Of a stretch of 64,000 nt of DNA, positions 1-10,891 are shown piece after piece. The notes beneath the pieces are model-generated. The model saw only the letters and a program-made list of their open reading frames with translations. It was not told the DNA's origin and ran no database searches. Position 1 is the stretch's first letter, and each line of letters begins with the position of its first letter. Source of the DNA: Poa pratensis (Eukaryota; Streptophyta; Magnoliopsida; Poales; Poaceae); contig CAMZMU010000048.1 of NCBI GenBank assembly GCA_947311845.1, positions 22,255,497-22,319,496 of the forward strand, given 5' to 3'. A program made the translations under genes and the position numbers.

Positions 1-623
1 ATGCCCCGCTTCGGCGAAACCCCGAATCCGCTGGGAAAACCCTAACATTTTCGTCTACCCCCATAGACGTGCGTCGAAAGGGGTAGGAAAGTGGACTTTT
101 TTGCTTGGTTGTGTTAGGTTAGGCCATAGGAAGGTATTTTACATGTGTTGTTTTTATTTATTTTACATGTATATGTTGTAGGGTTGGTTCCGGGAAACTC
201 GAACCGTTATTTTACGGGGGTGGGATACTGAAATTGGGAGGAAAATTATAGGTCCAATATATATATAAATTATAACTACATTAAATATTATATAGAGAAA
301 TAAATATTATATAGAGAAATAAATAAAAAAAGGTTCATATATACGCCGACGGCCGCCGTCGGCGTTGAAGTACACGTGTACACCGACGGCACGGCCGTCG
401 GCGTATCAACGCCGCTGGATGTTCCGTCACGGCGTCCTTTTGTACGCCGACGGCACCGTTTACGCCGACGGCTGCCGTCGGCCTTACCTGGATACGTCAA
501 CGGCGCTTCGTACGCCGACGGCTGTGTGGGCGGCTGCCCTAGCTCGTGCTGTACACCGACGGCCCGACATTTAGCCGTCGGCGTACATTACGGCCGTCGG
601 CGTAGTGTGGCTTTCCCGTAGTG
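1..623. mobile_element. CACTA DNA transposon, one terminal part
   Basis: The element runs off the left edge. Its right terminus is at 611-623; on the minus strand it reads CACTACGGGAAAG, a typical CACTA inverted-repeat end. The next three bases, TAG at 624-626, would be the 3-bp target duplication, but the partner copy is outside the window. The last 280 bp are packed with subterminal motifs on both strands. No transposase reading frame is visible, so this is either the non-coding end of a larger element or a non-autonomous derivative. Confidence 0.8.
345..606. repeat. CACTA subterminal repeats (ACGCCGACGGC, both orientations)
   Basis: At least ten copies of CGCCGACGGC or its complement GCCGTCGGCG lie here, several as close inverted pairs able to form short hairpins (for example 345-365 and 379-403). 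In CACTA elements, short subterminal repeats of this kind are binding sites for the element's own DNA-binding protein. Open frames through this stretch come only from the repeat. Confidence 0.8.
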
Positions 624-1040
624 TAGTTAGCACGTCATAGTCCTAACTAGAATGACGAAACATGTCGCGCCTGGATCTCAATGGAGACTCATGCTTGCAT
701 CAATGCGTTGCTGGAATGAGTGGCACCGGGAAGCATGCGAGCTGAAAACCTGGGAGAGGACGCTGCATACCGAAAAAAGACAGTTCTAGAAAAACTCTAC
801 GACGATCGTGTAGTGCAAAAGTTCTAGTATTCCTCCTGCACTTGGAAACTTGCCGACCCTAGAGCACTTTTAGCTTCAACACATTAATTATGTCTACCAT
901 CCATTGAGTCTGTGTGCTACTGCGTGCATCGATATGTTTGAGCGCTAAAGTTTGCTCTTGTGTCAATTCTCTGAGAGGAGACATTGCAGTACCGTGTGGA
1001 TAAGACGAGGGAATTCGGGCATCTACGCGGGTAGAGAAAT
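624..1040 (+). ncRNA. Candidate 21-PHAS locus 1 (singleton)
   Basis: A stretch of host sequence between two CACTA elements carrying one miR2118-complementary site at 711-732. No open frame of note crosses it. By analogy with grass reproductive PHAS loci, the transcript would be cut within the site, with the phase starting at about 723, and the downstream part made double-stranded and diced into 21-nt siRNAs. Only about 300 bp follow before the CACTA element that begins at 1041, so the locus may be truncated. The extent given is simply the space between transposons. Confidence 0.5.
711..732 (+). promoter_or_regulatory. miR2118 target site 1
   Basis: Reads GGAATGAGTGGCACCGGGAA at 713-732. Relative to the complement of the grass miR2118 family as I remember it (core GGAATGAGAGGCATCAGGAA) it differs at three of 20 positions, some of which are wobble or known family variation. 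Confidence 0.75.
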
Positions 1041-2600
1041 CACTACAACAGGACCCCCCACAGCAACGCACGGATCCGTATCTAAATGCTCATATAAACG
1101 TTGCTAGCACCTTTACCAACGGTTTCGGTATGCGTTGCCTTATTGGGCGTTGCAAACATTTAAGGCAACCGATATACGTGCGTTGGTAACAGGGAGGTAA
1201 GGCGTTGCAAAGTGGCAACGGATGTCAAGCTACAATTGTATCCGTTGGTACATAACCTATGTGGATTAAATAATTTTATTCCAAAATAAATATTATTTTC
1301 TGGATTGGGTGATCGCTTCAATGATGGTAGTATTTTTTTCCTCGTCCTGATATATATACACTATACATATAGACATAGAAATTGCAGAATTTAAATGCAT
1401 TGCATAAAGGAAAACAATACTTTTATTGATTATTAAAATCACCATCCATACATGAAAATATTCTTCAGAGTGTACATATTACAATTTTTGCATCAGAATA
1501 TGATATTCTAACTAATCCTATATTTATATTTCTTGAGATGCTCTTCCTTCTAATGTAGAAATCTGAATGTAGCGGTCCTTGTTGATCTTTCCGTCCTGCA
1601 AAATTTTCATGACGTATGTACATCCCCATGAGAGCCTCATCAGAACAATCTTCCTTTTTTGCAGGTGCATGAGAATCATACTGCTCCATAAAATCAAAAT
1701 AGTGTCAGGTTTTCTCATTTTCACTATAAGCACAACTACATAAGAGAAGATGTTGTCCATACCTCGAATACATCACAACATTCCTCCCTTGTCGACTTGA
1801 TGGTGCTCAATTCTTTTTGCAGATAAGCTATTTCCCTGCAAAGTGAACTAGTTGCTTATAACATAGATTTCAGCAAACAAAAAGCAAGCGAGCACTTATG
1901 TATGTGACAATACAATTACCTTGCAGCTCATTCTTGTAGGTTTCCAACTCTTGACAGGTCCTTCTCAACTGAAAATGAATTGAGAAACAGAGAAAGAGCA
2001 ACATCAGTTTGTAAATGGCATCAACATATATGGCATGCTTGGCCATTGCAGTTTCAGTCTTGAAGATAAAACATATTCTCTTGAGGGGAAAAAGTACCTG
2101 CATAGTGAAAGTTTCAGGCTCAGGCACTAAACTAGAGGGAAGTTGTTCTGTGTCCTGAAAATATAAATAAAAAACTATAAGCCAGTCTGTCAGAAAAATA
2201 AAGGAAGCAGAAAAGCTAATCAGGAGTTAAACCTCAAACTTGGCTGAAATGTAATTTTGCTGCTCAGTCAGTATCCTCCCATCAAGTATTTGCAAGACCT
2301 ATAGAGTAAAGACTATTGAAAAATGGAATAACAATGCATAAAGTGCATCTTTGTCAATGATACCTTCGATTGACATCAAGATGATGCTCGTAATTTCTTC
2401 GAACATCTCATTAGCATGCGAAAACTAAGTCATGCAAGATAATTTGTGCTATCCCATGCATTGAAACCGCATATGGCATATACATGTCAAGTTGTTACCA
2501 AAAAAACAAAGAAGTAACCATGATAATGATATAAAAAATTTGTATTCGTATGCTTCAAAATATATTCTGCATTCTTTTAGACAACAGCTAAGTAAGAACC
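1041..2600 (-). mobile_element. CACTA transposon fragment with transposase-gene exons
   Basis: Begins with CACTACAACAGGACC at 1041, followed by subterminal GGCAACG/CGTTGC motifs in both orientations between about 1105 and 1250. The preceding AAT at 1038-1040 could be the target duplication. No matching TIR is found to the right, so the element is truncated; the right limit is set loosely where sequence shared with other PHAS promoters resumes (about 2655). Minus-strand exon-like blocks resemble the coiled-coil region of plant CACTA accessory transposase genes. Confidence 0.65.
1765..2300 (-). pseudogene. CACTA accessory-transposase exons (coiled-coil), broken
   Basis: Read on the minus strand, three short frames have exon-like limits. 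About 2222-2300 encodes residues including QILDGRILTEQQNYISAKFE and is followed by GT. About 1900-2150 includes PEPETFTMQ before a GTAC donor and a helical piece LRRTCQELETYKNELQ. About 1765-1835 includes EIAYLQKELSTIKSTREECC. The heptad-like helix and position next to a CACTA terminus fit the C-terminal part of an En/Spm-type accessory protein. No start codon or N-terminal domain remains. The family assignment is an inference from context and residue pattern, not from a match I could run. Confidence 0.45.
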
Positions 2601-2654
2601 GGAAGTATATGAAGAGTAGAACTCAGCATGGTGCAAGCAATATATTAGCCGGAT

Positions 2655-3430
2655 GCAGACTTCCAAGTACAATCCTTTCAATTTCATCTGATTGCGGCTA
2701 CTAATTTATCACAATACATTTATCACTTCCGCTACAAATTTATTTATGTATGCGTTCCCATCCGGCCAAGACACTATTGTTCCGAACCGCGTAACACAAC
2801 GTCAGCTAGCAGTTGTAGCAGTTGTATTTTTCGGCAGGCATTCAAACATTTATGCGAGTTGGCACATCTTGATTTATATATGACAATGAGCCGTGCTGCG
2901 TGTGGATCTTTCAGTGGACTGATTCTTTGGTCGACGGCGTTCTTGGAATGAGAGGCACCCGGAAGATGTGAGCCGGACCAGCAAAGCCGGACGCATGATA
3001 AGGAAGAGGGAACTGCACCAGCCGGTGATTGGTGCTGCATCATCTCCGTGACATCCGGCCAAACATGGCAGCGAACCCGCTAACAGGGAGTGCTGTGCAT
3101 TATGCGACCAAGAGAGGCAAAGAGGAATAGGAACCATAGTAGACAGCGTTGTGTAATAGGAACCATAGGACATCGGGCAAAACCTGGCAGCAAACTCGCA
3201 CTGACAACGCGCAGTATGCCACGAAGACAGGGAAATATTAACATAAACCATAGAAAACTTAACTGCATCACCGCGGTTGCCCGGTGGTTCTCATCAATGA
3301 GTTAACCACCGACCACCCGCTATTATTGCTTGCCTCTCCACCGTTTAATCCGCATGTAGAACCAGGCATTTTTTTATCGCGTTCATCAAGATTTGGAAGT
3401 GATATTCTGCGTGTCATGACATGAGCTCAT
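2655..3430 (+). ncRNA. Candidate 21-PHAS locus 2 (group I)
   Basis: Group I layout: an upstream block with TTCAATTTCATCTGATTGCG at about 2678, the block CCCATCCGGCCAAG at about 2758, a TATA-like TTTATATATGAC at about 2873, the miR2118 site at 2943, and a 3' block with a CCACCG...CGCAT motif and TCATCAAGATTTGGAAGTGA ending near 3420. It lacks the GATAAATAG element that the three other group I members share about 226 bp before the site, apparently by a deletion of roughly 100 bp. No protein frame is conserved with its paralogues. Limits come from paralogue alignment by eye; the true TSS and 3' end are unknown. Confidence 0.6.
2943..2964 (+). promoter_or_regulatory. miR2118 target site 2
   Basis: Reads GGAATGAGAGGCACCCGGAA from 2945. 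It keeps the GAGAGGCA core of the consensus target and differs only near the end that pairs with the miRNA 5' half. Predicted phase start is about 2955. It is followed by GATGTGAGCCGGACCAGC, shared with the other group I sites. Confidence 0.8.
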
Positions 3431-3915
3431 AATTTGATCTAGGTGATGACAGTTTAGTTGCTCATCAACTGTTTATTATTTAAATTTCATATGTTGATAG
3501 TTTTTCCCATAACTTGGTCAAATCTATAGAAGTGTCCTTTTGAAAAATTAATATACATCTTCTTATAAAGAGGATGAGTGGATATCATGCATTTTCAAAA
3601 AAGGTGATAACCCCTAGATGATGCAACGACAACTCTTATCAATACAAGATCTACCGATCCCTGCATCACTCACATTATTCCTTATTGATCATGTTGGCGC
3701 ACGTAGCCGCGCCCATCAATTACAACAACAGAATGATAGTAGTATTTTTATAAATATAGATATATAAAACATGTAATTTTGCATAAAGTGACTCATATAT
3801 TAGTAAGTATAATCTGGCAGCCCATTACAGTTTCGATGTATGTAGTGTGCTAGACTGTTTTTCTTGCTGTATTGACTTGTAGTTAGTTCCTTTTTTTTTC
3901 CTTCGGCTGGGTCCC
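3431..3915. other. No gene seen; AT-rich host sequence
   Basis: AT-rich sequence without recognisable genes. The segment near 3489 (CATATGTTGATAGTTTTTCC) recurs at about 21,859 just before a Helitron insertion, so it belongs to the duplicated group I 3' flank. I see no transposon termini here. Confidence 0.6.
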
Positions 3916-4165
3916 TATAATCATCTTACAGCAAAAATATTACTAGTTCGTGAATGGTCGGTTTTGATATCAAGGACTGACCATCTTCCTTGGGAATGAG
4001 TGGCATGAGGAAAAGAAGCTTCACTCCATGTGTCTCTTGACCCTCTCGAGTGGCATTTTCGCTCGTTAATCTGGCAAGTGAGTACAGTACCAAAGGGAAC
4101 ACGTGGTTCAGGTGCAATAGGACCTTTATTTGGCACTATAAATCGACGCATCACAGTCCTAAGGA
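3916..4165 (+). ncRNA. Candidate 21-PHAS locus 3 (singleton)
   Basis: A miR2118-type site at 3991 with flanks unlike those of the other loci. Downstream sequence to about 4165 shows no open frame. A TATA-like or other promoter motif is not clear, and the next PHAS promoter begins around 4200, so any transcript is either short or runs into locus 4. The site match is good, but the locus structure is the weakest of the set. Confidence 0.4.
3991..4012 (+). promoter_or_regulatory. miR2118 target site 3
   Basis: Reads GGGAATGAGTGGCATGAGGAA from 3992. It matches the target consensus except one base in the centre and one at the CATC/CATG position. Predicted phase start is about 4003. Confidence 0.65.
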
Positions 4166-4488
4166 TGTATTTTATAAATGAACAAGACTAGCAGGAGACA
4201 ATGCTTAACATGACTCGCGTGGTAACAGCGACTTTGACAACAAACGTGCACTCACTCTACTTTTTACATGTGCGATGGTCTCCACTGTCCTTTGCAAGTG
4301 CCATTTTTTTTTGCGAATTTTGCAACTGCCATTCAATTTCATCTGGTTGCGGCTTTCACTTCCGCTTAGTAATTTATATATGCGTTCACATGTGCATTCC
4401 CATCCGGCCAAGTCAGTCACATCTACAAACTAATTAAGCTAGCGGGCGTAGGCGCCAGTACAATTCATTAGGTTGCAGAAGAAAGAAA

Positions 4489-4497
4489 GATAAATAG
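4489..4497 (+). promoter_or_regulatory. TATA-like element GATAAATAG, locus 4
   Basis: The same motif occurs in three group I loci at 4489, 10504 and 16036, always 224-228 bp upstream of the miR2118 site and preceded by an AAGAAAGAAA run. Conservation of both motif and spacing suggests a core promoter. An alternative is the TTTATATATGAC or TTTATGTATGAC motif 59-70 bp before the site. Confidence 0.5.
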
Positions 4498-4712
4498 CAG
4501 TGTATGTAGGAGTAGCTTCCTCCGCCGCCATATGTTATTGTTGTTCGTCCTCCCATCTGGGCCGCGTAACACAAGGGCGTGTTAGCTAGCAGTTGTATTT
4601 CTTCTGCAGTCATTCAAAATTTTCTACGAGTTAGCACATCTTGGTTTTATATATGACAACGAGCCATGCCGCGCGTGGATCTTTCAGTGGACTTATGCTT
4701 TGGTCGACGGTG

Positions 4713-4734
4713 TTGGAATGAGCGGCACTGGGAA
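4713..4734 (+). promoter_or_regulatory. miR2118 target site 4
   Basis: Reads GGAATGAGCGGCACTGGGAA from 4715, identical over these bases to sites 6 and 8. Predicted phase start is about 4725. Confidence 0.8.
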
Positions 4735-5110
4735 GATGTGACCCGGGGCAGCAAAGCCGTACGCGTGACACGGAAGAATGAACTGCACCAGCTGATTGCT
4801 TATTGCTGCATCATCTCCAAGTTCTTCGTGGGTCATGCGTGACTTGCATCTGGGTCCATAGTAGTACGCGTCGAAGACATGTAAGGAGGAATAGGAACCA
4901 TAGTAGACTGCGTTGTGTCACCACGGTCACCTGGTTGGGCCCAGCAAGAAGTTCACCACGGCTCGCCGGCATTAGCGCCTAGTGTGTAGTTTTGATCCAG
5001 GGTTAGCTTGAATGCTGCTCCACCGCTGAATCCACCAGAAAATTAGTTAACAGGATTTTTTTTACCTCGTTGATGAAGGTTTGGAAGTGATGTTTCTGTT
5101 GGTCATGAGC

Positions 5111-6980
5111 CCATAATTTGTGAACTCGCCCTACAACTTCTCAAAATGCATATTTTCACATTCCACTAGTTTATTTGTTCGTCAAATATAGTTTGATATT
5201 TTAGAGAAGAGAGTTTTGGCTCCCGTGTCTCATATGCTCCCGCACAAATAAAAACCGAAACAAGTAGTAAATCATTTCAAAAAGTTCTGAAAACAATTGG
5301 CTTCATATATGCCAAGCTTTGTGAGGAAATTACATATGTGACGCTATGTGCGACAAAACAAAATGAGTGATCTGAAAAAGATATTTAAATCCCCAATTGG
5401 GGCATTGATTTTTATTTGTGCACAGAGCACCAGAAATGTCATTTTATCATGAAATATGGCATGTTTGTACCATCGACACATTCCTAGAGAAGCACTAGGA
5501 GCAACATCATCTTGGTAGCAGTCCGAGAATGTTCAACCGATCTCGTTGTGAGTCCAATATACACCCATAATCCGGTACGATTATTCCATATCTTGATGAT
5601 ATACGGTTGATCTTTTTTATTTTGTACTCCCTAGATGTTAGTCTTGGATCCCCATCCAACGCGTGCCACAACTTGGACCATCGTCGGTAGCGGTCGGCAG
5701 TATGTCTGAACCTTGCGCTCGAGGCAGGCGATGATTTGGGTGGCGAGGGTGTTGAATTTAAGACCTATCCGTAGAGCGCGAGAGAAGACGACTTCTGATT
5801 TACGACATGTAACTGCACGACTTTTTTCAGCACGAGGCAGCTCCAGCGTCAAGATCGTCCCAAGGCAGAGGAAGCTGCCGGAGCGGGGCACATGGCAGGC
5901 TCGGCCCCATCATCGCTCCTTGTTTGGTTCTTCATGGCACAATGGGACTTTCGACTAGTGCCGCCTTTAGGCACGGCAAACGGCGCCAGGCGCGCCACAC
6001 TGCTATGGAATCGTTTCACGACAAGCAGCGTAGGCGACGACGCACAACCGGCATGCAACACGAGCACATCAAATCTAGTGACTTGGTGTCGTCCCCTAAG
6101 TGGCGGAAATGGTGGTTACTCTATTCAGGACCCGGATGAGAGCGGCAGAGATAGGGGCATGAGAATCTAATCTATTTGTCAAATTTGCAATTTAGTATTC
6201 TAATTAATTTATTTAAATATTAATCTCTACTTTATATGTTCAACGCTTAGATTAACAAAACCTCGCAATTTAGCCCTCTGGCTTATTGCATTTGACGATA
6301 AAACTATCATGACTTTTGAGTCTTTAATTTAGCCCTCATACTTACTGTTTCAGGTGCTTTTAACCATCTCGTTATTATTTATTTTCATTTTTAAACCTCA
6401 ACTTTAGAGCAAACATCTCAACTTTAGAGCAAACATGTATGATATAACATCATGTTTTCTATCATGTGAATTTACAATCTGAATTACTCATGCCACGAGT
6501 CTTTTCATCCGGCCACGCACTGACCCTAGACAGTCACAGAGGACTCTGTCCTCGATCACCCGATGGTGCACCACATGTGTGAGTTCTCTCAAGGCGGTGT
6601 CCCAATCTCCTCCCCTAGTTGTGCGCTTTCCTATGGCGTCGCGGCTCATGAATCTCGGTGCGATGATAGTATCGACGGCACAACTCCAATCCCAAGACTT
6701 GAGCCTAGAAACACGCGACTAACATTCACTCTGTAGCGAAGCACGGGCATTGTGCTAGTAATGATAGTTTACTCTTCTATGGCCTTCCTGTGTAAATAGA
6801 CCTAAGTAAATTCAGTTACCAACTCGCATGCTTATTTTCTCTTATCATAAATACCAACTACCGCTCCTATCACAACCCAATGGTGACCCCCTTTGACTTT
6901 AGCCAACACCGTGATCTCAGTTGATACCATTGGTTATCATTTTTTTAAAACTAGAAATTTCAATGGGATAACTTTTGGTG
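5111..6980. other. No recognised gene; unclassified repeat-like sequence
   Basis: Roughly 5195-5520 resembles a non-autonomous element seen often in cereals (it begins near GTTTTGGCTCCCGTGTCTCA), but I could not find paired termini. From 5630 to 6170 the sequence is more GC-rich, and overlapping frames on both strands match nothing I know. From 6180 to 6980 it is AT-rich with no RNA gene, transposon end or miR2118 site. Confidence 0.5.
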
Positions 6981-6984
6981 TTTG

Positions 6985-7299
6985 GACCTGTAATCACCTA
7001 GAACATATAATGCAACACCGTCATGGTTGAATTCGTTCTACTGCTTGGATTGGAATGAGCGGTATCAGGGAAATATGTTGAGCATCCCACTCGATTTCAG
7101 CTACACGTCCACCTCAAGAGTCGGCTGCCATTTGGTCACGACTAATCTTCGGTACACATAACACAAGGAAAATCAGTACCCATAGCAGGACAGAATTTTG
7201 GTATTGAGATTTTTGATGAGCTGCACCGTCTGAAAGACATGGGGATGGTGGCCCTGTTAACAGCAGAGCAGCTTCCACATCATCACTATCAGCCCGACA
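6985..7299 (+). ncRNA. Candidate 21-PHAS locus 5 (group II)
   Basis: The segment just upstream of the site (GCAACACCGTCATGG at about 7011) aligns with GCAACACCACCATGG at about 13,804 in locus 7, and both carry a miR2118 site about 45-60 bp later. After the site the two copies are hardly alignable, as expected if siRNA-producing sequence is free to change. The locus is cut on the right by a retroelement 3' end (poly-T at 7300), so its original length is unknown. Confidence 0.5.
7050..7071 (+). promoter_or_regulatory. miR2118 target site 5
   Basis: Reads GGAATGAGCGGTATCAGGGA from 7052, with three differences from the consensus target, two of them allowing G:U wobble pairs. Predicted phase start is about 7062. 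Confidence 0.75.
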
Positions 7300-7735
7300 T
7301 TTTTTTTCGAGAAACCTCTCGAAGAGGGCAGGGCGTTCCTGCAATTCGTATAGAAGAAAGAATTGATCCAATTTATGAGGAAGACCGGGACCAAAAACCA
7401 CACAAATGCCCTGTTTATGAGGAAAACATGGCCGAAAAACCGCACAAGCGAGGGGACCATCGCCCACACGACGGTAACCCACCGAACGTCAGAAAACACA
7501 CCACCAACCCCGGGGCCGTCGCCCCGACTTACACCACCCGGCACCAAAGCCGCACACGGGCCACAACGCCGCACGACCCAGCCGTCTCGTAACCCTTGCT
7601 ACCCTTGCTAAAGACGACCGCCCGCAGACCTCAACATCGCGCCAAATCCGAGGCCGCCGCCCAGATATAGCAACCTGATCAAACTCCGCATTGGCCGGAG
7701 CTGAACCAGCGGAGTCGACACACCTACTGCCCTCG
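7300..7735 (-). mobile_element. 3' end of a non-LTR-type retroelement
   Basis: A poly-T run (7300-7307) followed by CGAGAAACCTCTCGAAGAGG is, on the minus strand, a 3' end that closes with GAGGTTTCTCG and poly-A. The next 430 bp are GC-rich with no domain I recognise. It lies directly against the LINE relic that follows and is absent from the sister copy near 14.3 kb, so it was inserted, or replaced the LINE 3' end, after the duplication. Confidence 0.45.
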
Positions 7736-8760
7736 CAGCACCAAGTTGCGTCCTCTGCTCTACCGGAAGGAGGTAGGACCATAGGTGAATCAAGTATATA
7801 GCACGTTGAACAACCTGGAAAAAAAATGAGCATCTCAGATCTTATTAAAAACTACATCATTCCAGCAGTTCCAAATAGCCCATAAAAAGCAAAGGCACCA
7901 ATGCGTATACATACATTAGTTTTCTTATCTACTCCATCAAGCCAATGACCAAACATATTTGCTACACTAGTAGGTGGAGATATTAAGAGTGAAATGAATA
8001 AGCCGCCAAATATGCCTAACAAACAGGCATAAGATGAACAAGTGCTCCACCGACTCCTAGCCAGGAAGAAAGCACATTTTTTACACCCATTGCCATTCAT
8101 TTTTATTAGATTGTCCTTAGTAAGAGTAAATTTTCATTTTAAGATCCATATAAAAGATTTAGTCTTTAGAGGGACTTTAAGCTTCCAAAGGTACTTGCAC
8201 AAAAAAGAGGTATGACAATGCATTATATCCGAATATATCGTACTTCATTAGAAGTCAAGCTCCACTTGAAACTATCATCATCATTGGTTAGAGAGACGTT
8301 CGTCAATCTCGCTACCAATTTAACCAAAGAGGCCCATATGTCTTCGGTGAATGTTCTCCTAACCGCAATGTTTAGAGGATTATTTGAGAACACATCTGAC
8401 ACAAGAACATTCTTATTCTAGCAATATTGAACGGATAGGGATACTGAACGGCCAAAGGATTGTTCCCAAGCCATATATCCTGCCAAAACCGAGACTGAAG
8501 CTCGTTACCCACAATAAAGGAACTTCTTGAAAAGAAATCGCTCTTGATAACCGTTAACCCCTTCCAAAAAGGAGAGTCATGAGGCTGCGGTTGTACATGA
8601 GGCTGCGGCTGCTCTTCATTCAATATCTTAAGAAGCCATTTGCTCAAAATCCGAATAAGAATGGCACCAGGAAAACAAGCCTGCCTACTTAATGTCCGTA
8701 TCATTTGGAGGTCCAGAACTCCAGATCACCCAGTAATTTATGAACCAATGGCTATCCTAA
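7736..8760 (-). pseudogene. LINE ORF2 C-terminal relic, copy A
   Basis: Minus-strand fragments encode the region after the reverse transcriptase of a plant L1-type LINE. Around 8372-8640 they include SPFWKGLTVIKSDFF and SRFWQDIWLGNNPLAVQYP. Around 7852-8100 they include the zf-RVT part NGCKKCAFF and NMFGHWLDGVDKKT. Around 7736-7800 they include IHLWSYLLPVEQ. There are several frameshifts and the 5' part is missing. The same relic lies at 14,480-15,610, so it predates the local duplication. It cannot code for a working protein. Confidence 0.75.
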
Positions 8761-8864
8761 TCCGGCCGCTCTCGTGTCTTTGTCAATCAACGGTACTAGC
8801 AGGGAACAACGCATCAACGTGACTCACATGATATATAACGGTGTCATGCATATATATATATATA

Positions 8865-9080
8865 TTTTTTTTTTTTTAAAGGGATAACCCAGCCTCTGCA
8901 TCACGAGGATGCACACAGCCGTTTTATTACATAGTTTTGTAAGTACCCGAACACAGGTTCCACACTATTACATATCAAGCATCACAGAGCGTGGCGACAA
9001 ACACTAGCCAGTGAAATATAAAAATGGTGAAACACTTATGCATCATTTAGTCTATTGAAGATTTGCCAGCCGGCTAGGTT
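8865..9080 (-). mobile_element. 5'-truncated LINE 3' end
   Basis: Poly-T at 8865-8877, then AACCCAGCCTCTGCATCACG, the reverse of a common cereal LINE 3' terminus. It continues about 200 bp and stops where sequence shared with the sister copy resumes (CATCCCGCATCATCTCTCC at 9083; 15,759 in the sister). GTCAT occurs on both sides and may be a short target duplication. Confidence 0.6.
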
Positions 9081-9324
9081 GTCATCCCGCATCATCTCTC
9101 CATATATAACATGCGACTTTCACGACAGGTGTGCGCACTTGGACGACACTACTTTTTAAACGTACCATTAATCTTGGGCTCCACTGTCCTTTGCAAGTAC
9201 CATCCATTCAATTTCATCAGATTGCCGCGTTAACTTCCACTTAGTAAGTAATATATGTTTTCCCCTGGGTGTTCCCATCCGGCCAAGTCACTCCCGTCTT
9301 CGTTCTCCATTATCTTACTTCTGC

Positions 9325-10451
9325 TTTTTTTTTTTTTTTTAGAAAAGGGTCACCCAGCCTCTGCATCGAAGAGATGCATACGGCCGTTTTATTTCTTTTA
9401 TTCAACATAGCTGGCAGAAGTCTTACAACGAAACATACAAGCTGAACTCACCAACAGTGAAAACACCACAACTAGCACAAACGACAGAGGAAAACGGGGC
9501 CTTGTACCCCAGCCACAACCGTCGCCGGCTCCCTGGCTAACTCTCCGAGACAGCGCCTTGTGCATCCGCTCCGGAAATCGCCTCCTACTTCTTCCGTCCA
9601 CCCAACTTCAGCGTGTAGCTCGAAGCAAAACTCTCGCCAGGCCTGCGGGCGATGCCACCAAGACACCAGGCCGCGCACCCACCCTGCGCGAGTTCACCAT
9701 GTCACGACCGGTGTCGGATCCTCGCTGCACCACACCGCCATAACCCGTCATCGTCGTCGTTGTAGATGAGACTCCGCTTCACCAGCAAATCCCCGGGCAT
9801 CACGTGTTCCAAAACGAGCCTCCAAGAGGGTGAAACTACACCGAGGGTGCAGCCATCGTCCGATCTGGTAGCCCAGATCTAGGGTTTCCCCCGAACTTTG
9901 TGCGGAAAGTTGGTGAATCTCGGCGACGATCCCTTCAACAAGGCGACGACACCCAAAGGCGCCGCAATCGTCGGCAAAGCCCGACTTGCACCGGCCGAAC
10001 TCCAAGATCCATCGACCACCGAGATGGCCAAGATCTGGTCACCGCACCTCGCCGCCGATCCGCCCGGAGAAGACCACCACGCCACCGTCACGCCGCCGCA
10101 GGAGCAGCCACGCCGTGGCGCCGGCGACCGCGCCACACCCGGCCTGAGGACGCCACCCGCGCCGCCTCCTTGGGCAAAGGGATGGATTAGATCCCGCCGC
10201 CGCCGACGCCGGCCAGGCTTTGCCCGGCCGCGCCCTCTGGCGGCGGCGGAAGGGGAGAGTGAGGGCGGGGGGAGGTGTGGGCGGCGGCTAGGGTTCCCTC
10301 CCGGCCGCCGCGTGGGGGCGGCGCGAGAGGGAGAGGGGAGGGAGGGGAGGGAGCTGTGAGAGCCTCTGAAAAACACTGCCCTCCTGTGGTCGCTCTAGGG
10401 ATTATCGTGGATACGCGTGTGTGGCTGCAAAGACGTACCGATCCAAATGAT
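9325..10451 (-). mobile_element. Non-autonomous non-LTR retroelement
   Basis: On the minus strand it ends with CGATGCAGAGGCTGGGTGAC and a poly-A tail (poly-T 9325-9340 on +). It is flanked by a 7-bp direct repeat CTTCTGC (9318-9324 and 10452-10458). The interior is GC-rich, giving long frames on both strands without any domain. Comparison with the uninterrupted paralogue near 15,980 confirms both ends. It has a LINE-like tail but no reverse transcriptase, so it would have been moved by a LINE in trans. Confidence 0.75.
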
Positions 10452-10503
10452 CTTCTGCTAGCAGCAGTACAAACTAAGCTAGAGGGGATGTAGAAGAAAG
10501 AAA

Positions 10504-10512
10504 GATAAATAG
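10504..10512 (+). promoter_or_regulatory. TATA-like element GATAAATAG, locus 6
   Basis: Lies 226 bp before the miR2118 site and just after the retroelement insertion, so the proximal promoter was kept while its upstream block was moved 1.1 kb away. Confidence 0.45.
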
Positions 10513-10729
10513 TAGTGTGCGTTGGGTAGCTTCCACCGATCATACACTCATACTCAAACTTTACTGTTCCTCCTCCCATCCGAGCCGCCTAACACAAGCT
10601 AGCAGTTGTCTTTCTTCCGCAGACATTCAAATTTTCCACGAGTTAGCACGATCAAGGTTTTATGTATGACAACGAAGCATGCCACGGGTTGGATCTTTAA
10701 GTGGATTGATGCTTTGGTCGATGGCGTTC

Positions 10730-10751
10730 TAGGAATGAGCGGCACTGGGAA
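10730..10751 (+). promoter_or_regulatory. miR2118 target site 6
   Basis: Reads GGAATGAGCGGCACTGGGAA from 10732, preceded by TA as in the consensus target. It is identical to site 8. Predicted phase start is about 10742; only about 150 bp follow before the Harbinger-type insertion. Confidence 0.8.
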
Positions 10752-10891
10752 GATGTGAGCCGGACCATCAAAGCCGGACGCTTCATTGTGGGCAAGAGCT
10801 TCTCTCCATGGGACATCTAGCCAAACTTGGCAGGAACCCGTAAACTGATAGTCCGCATCGTGCGACACAGACAGGGAACAATGAGCTGTAA

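Larger units (their letters stand above)
4260..5110 (+). ncRNA. Candidate 21-PHAS locus 4 (group I)
   Basis: The most complete group I member. In order: a block CCACTGTCCTTTGCAAGTGC (about 4280), TTCAATTTCATCTGGTTGCG (about 4334), CCCATCCGGCCAAGTCA (about 4390), a TATA-like GATAAATAG at 4489, TTAGCTAGCAGTTGTATTTC (about 4580), TTTATATATGAC (about 4648), the miR2118 site at 4713, and the 3' block with CCACCGCTGAATCC (about 5020) and GATGAAGGTTTGGAAGTGAT (about 5077). No transposon interrupts it, so it is the best reference for the ancestral locus. The two TATA-like motifs imply a leader of either about 195 nt or about 35 nt before the site. Confidence 0.65.

Noticed and set aside
5631..6170. 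Overlapping frames of 70-92 codons as a small gene
   Set aside because: Frames on both strands overlap fully, with no known domain, no splice structure and no promoter-like motif. I record the region as unclassified.
9879..10376. Long GC-rich frames on both strands (also 12,501-13,268, 19,292-20,056, 20,185-20,911 and 51,475-51,838)
   Set aside because: They overlap on opposite strands, are Arg/Pro/Ala-rich in every frame and lie in retroelement bodies, a CACTA element or GC-rich leaders. They carry no recognisable domain.
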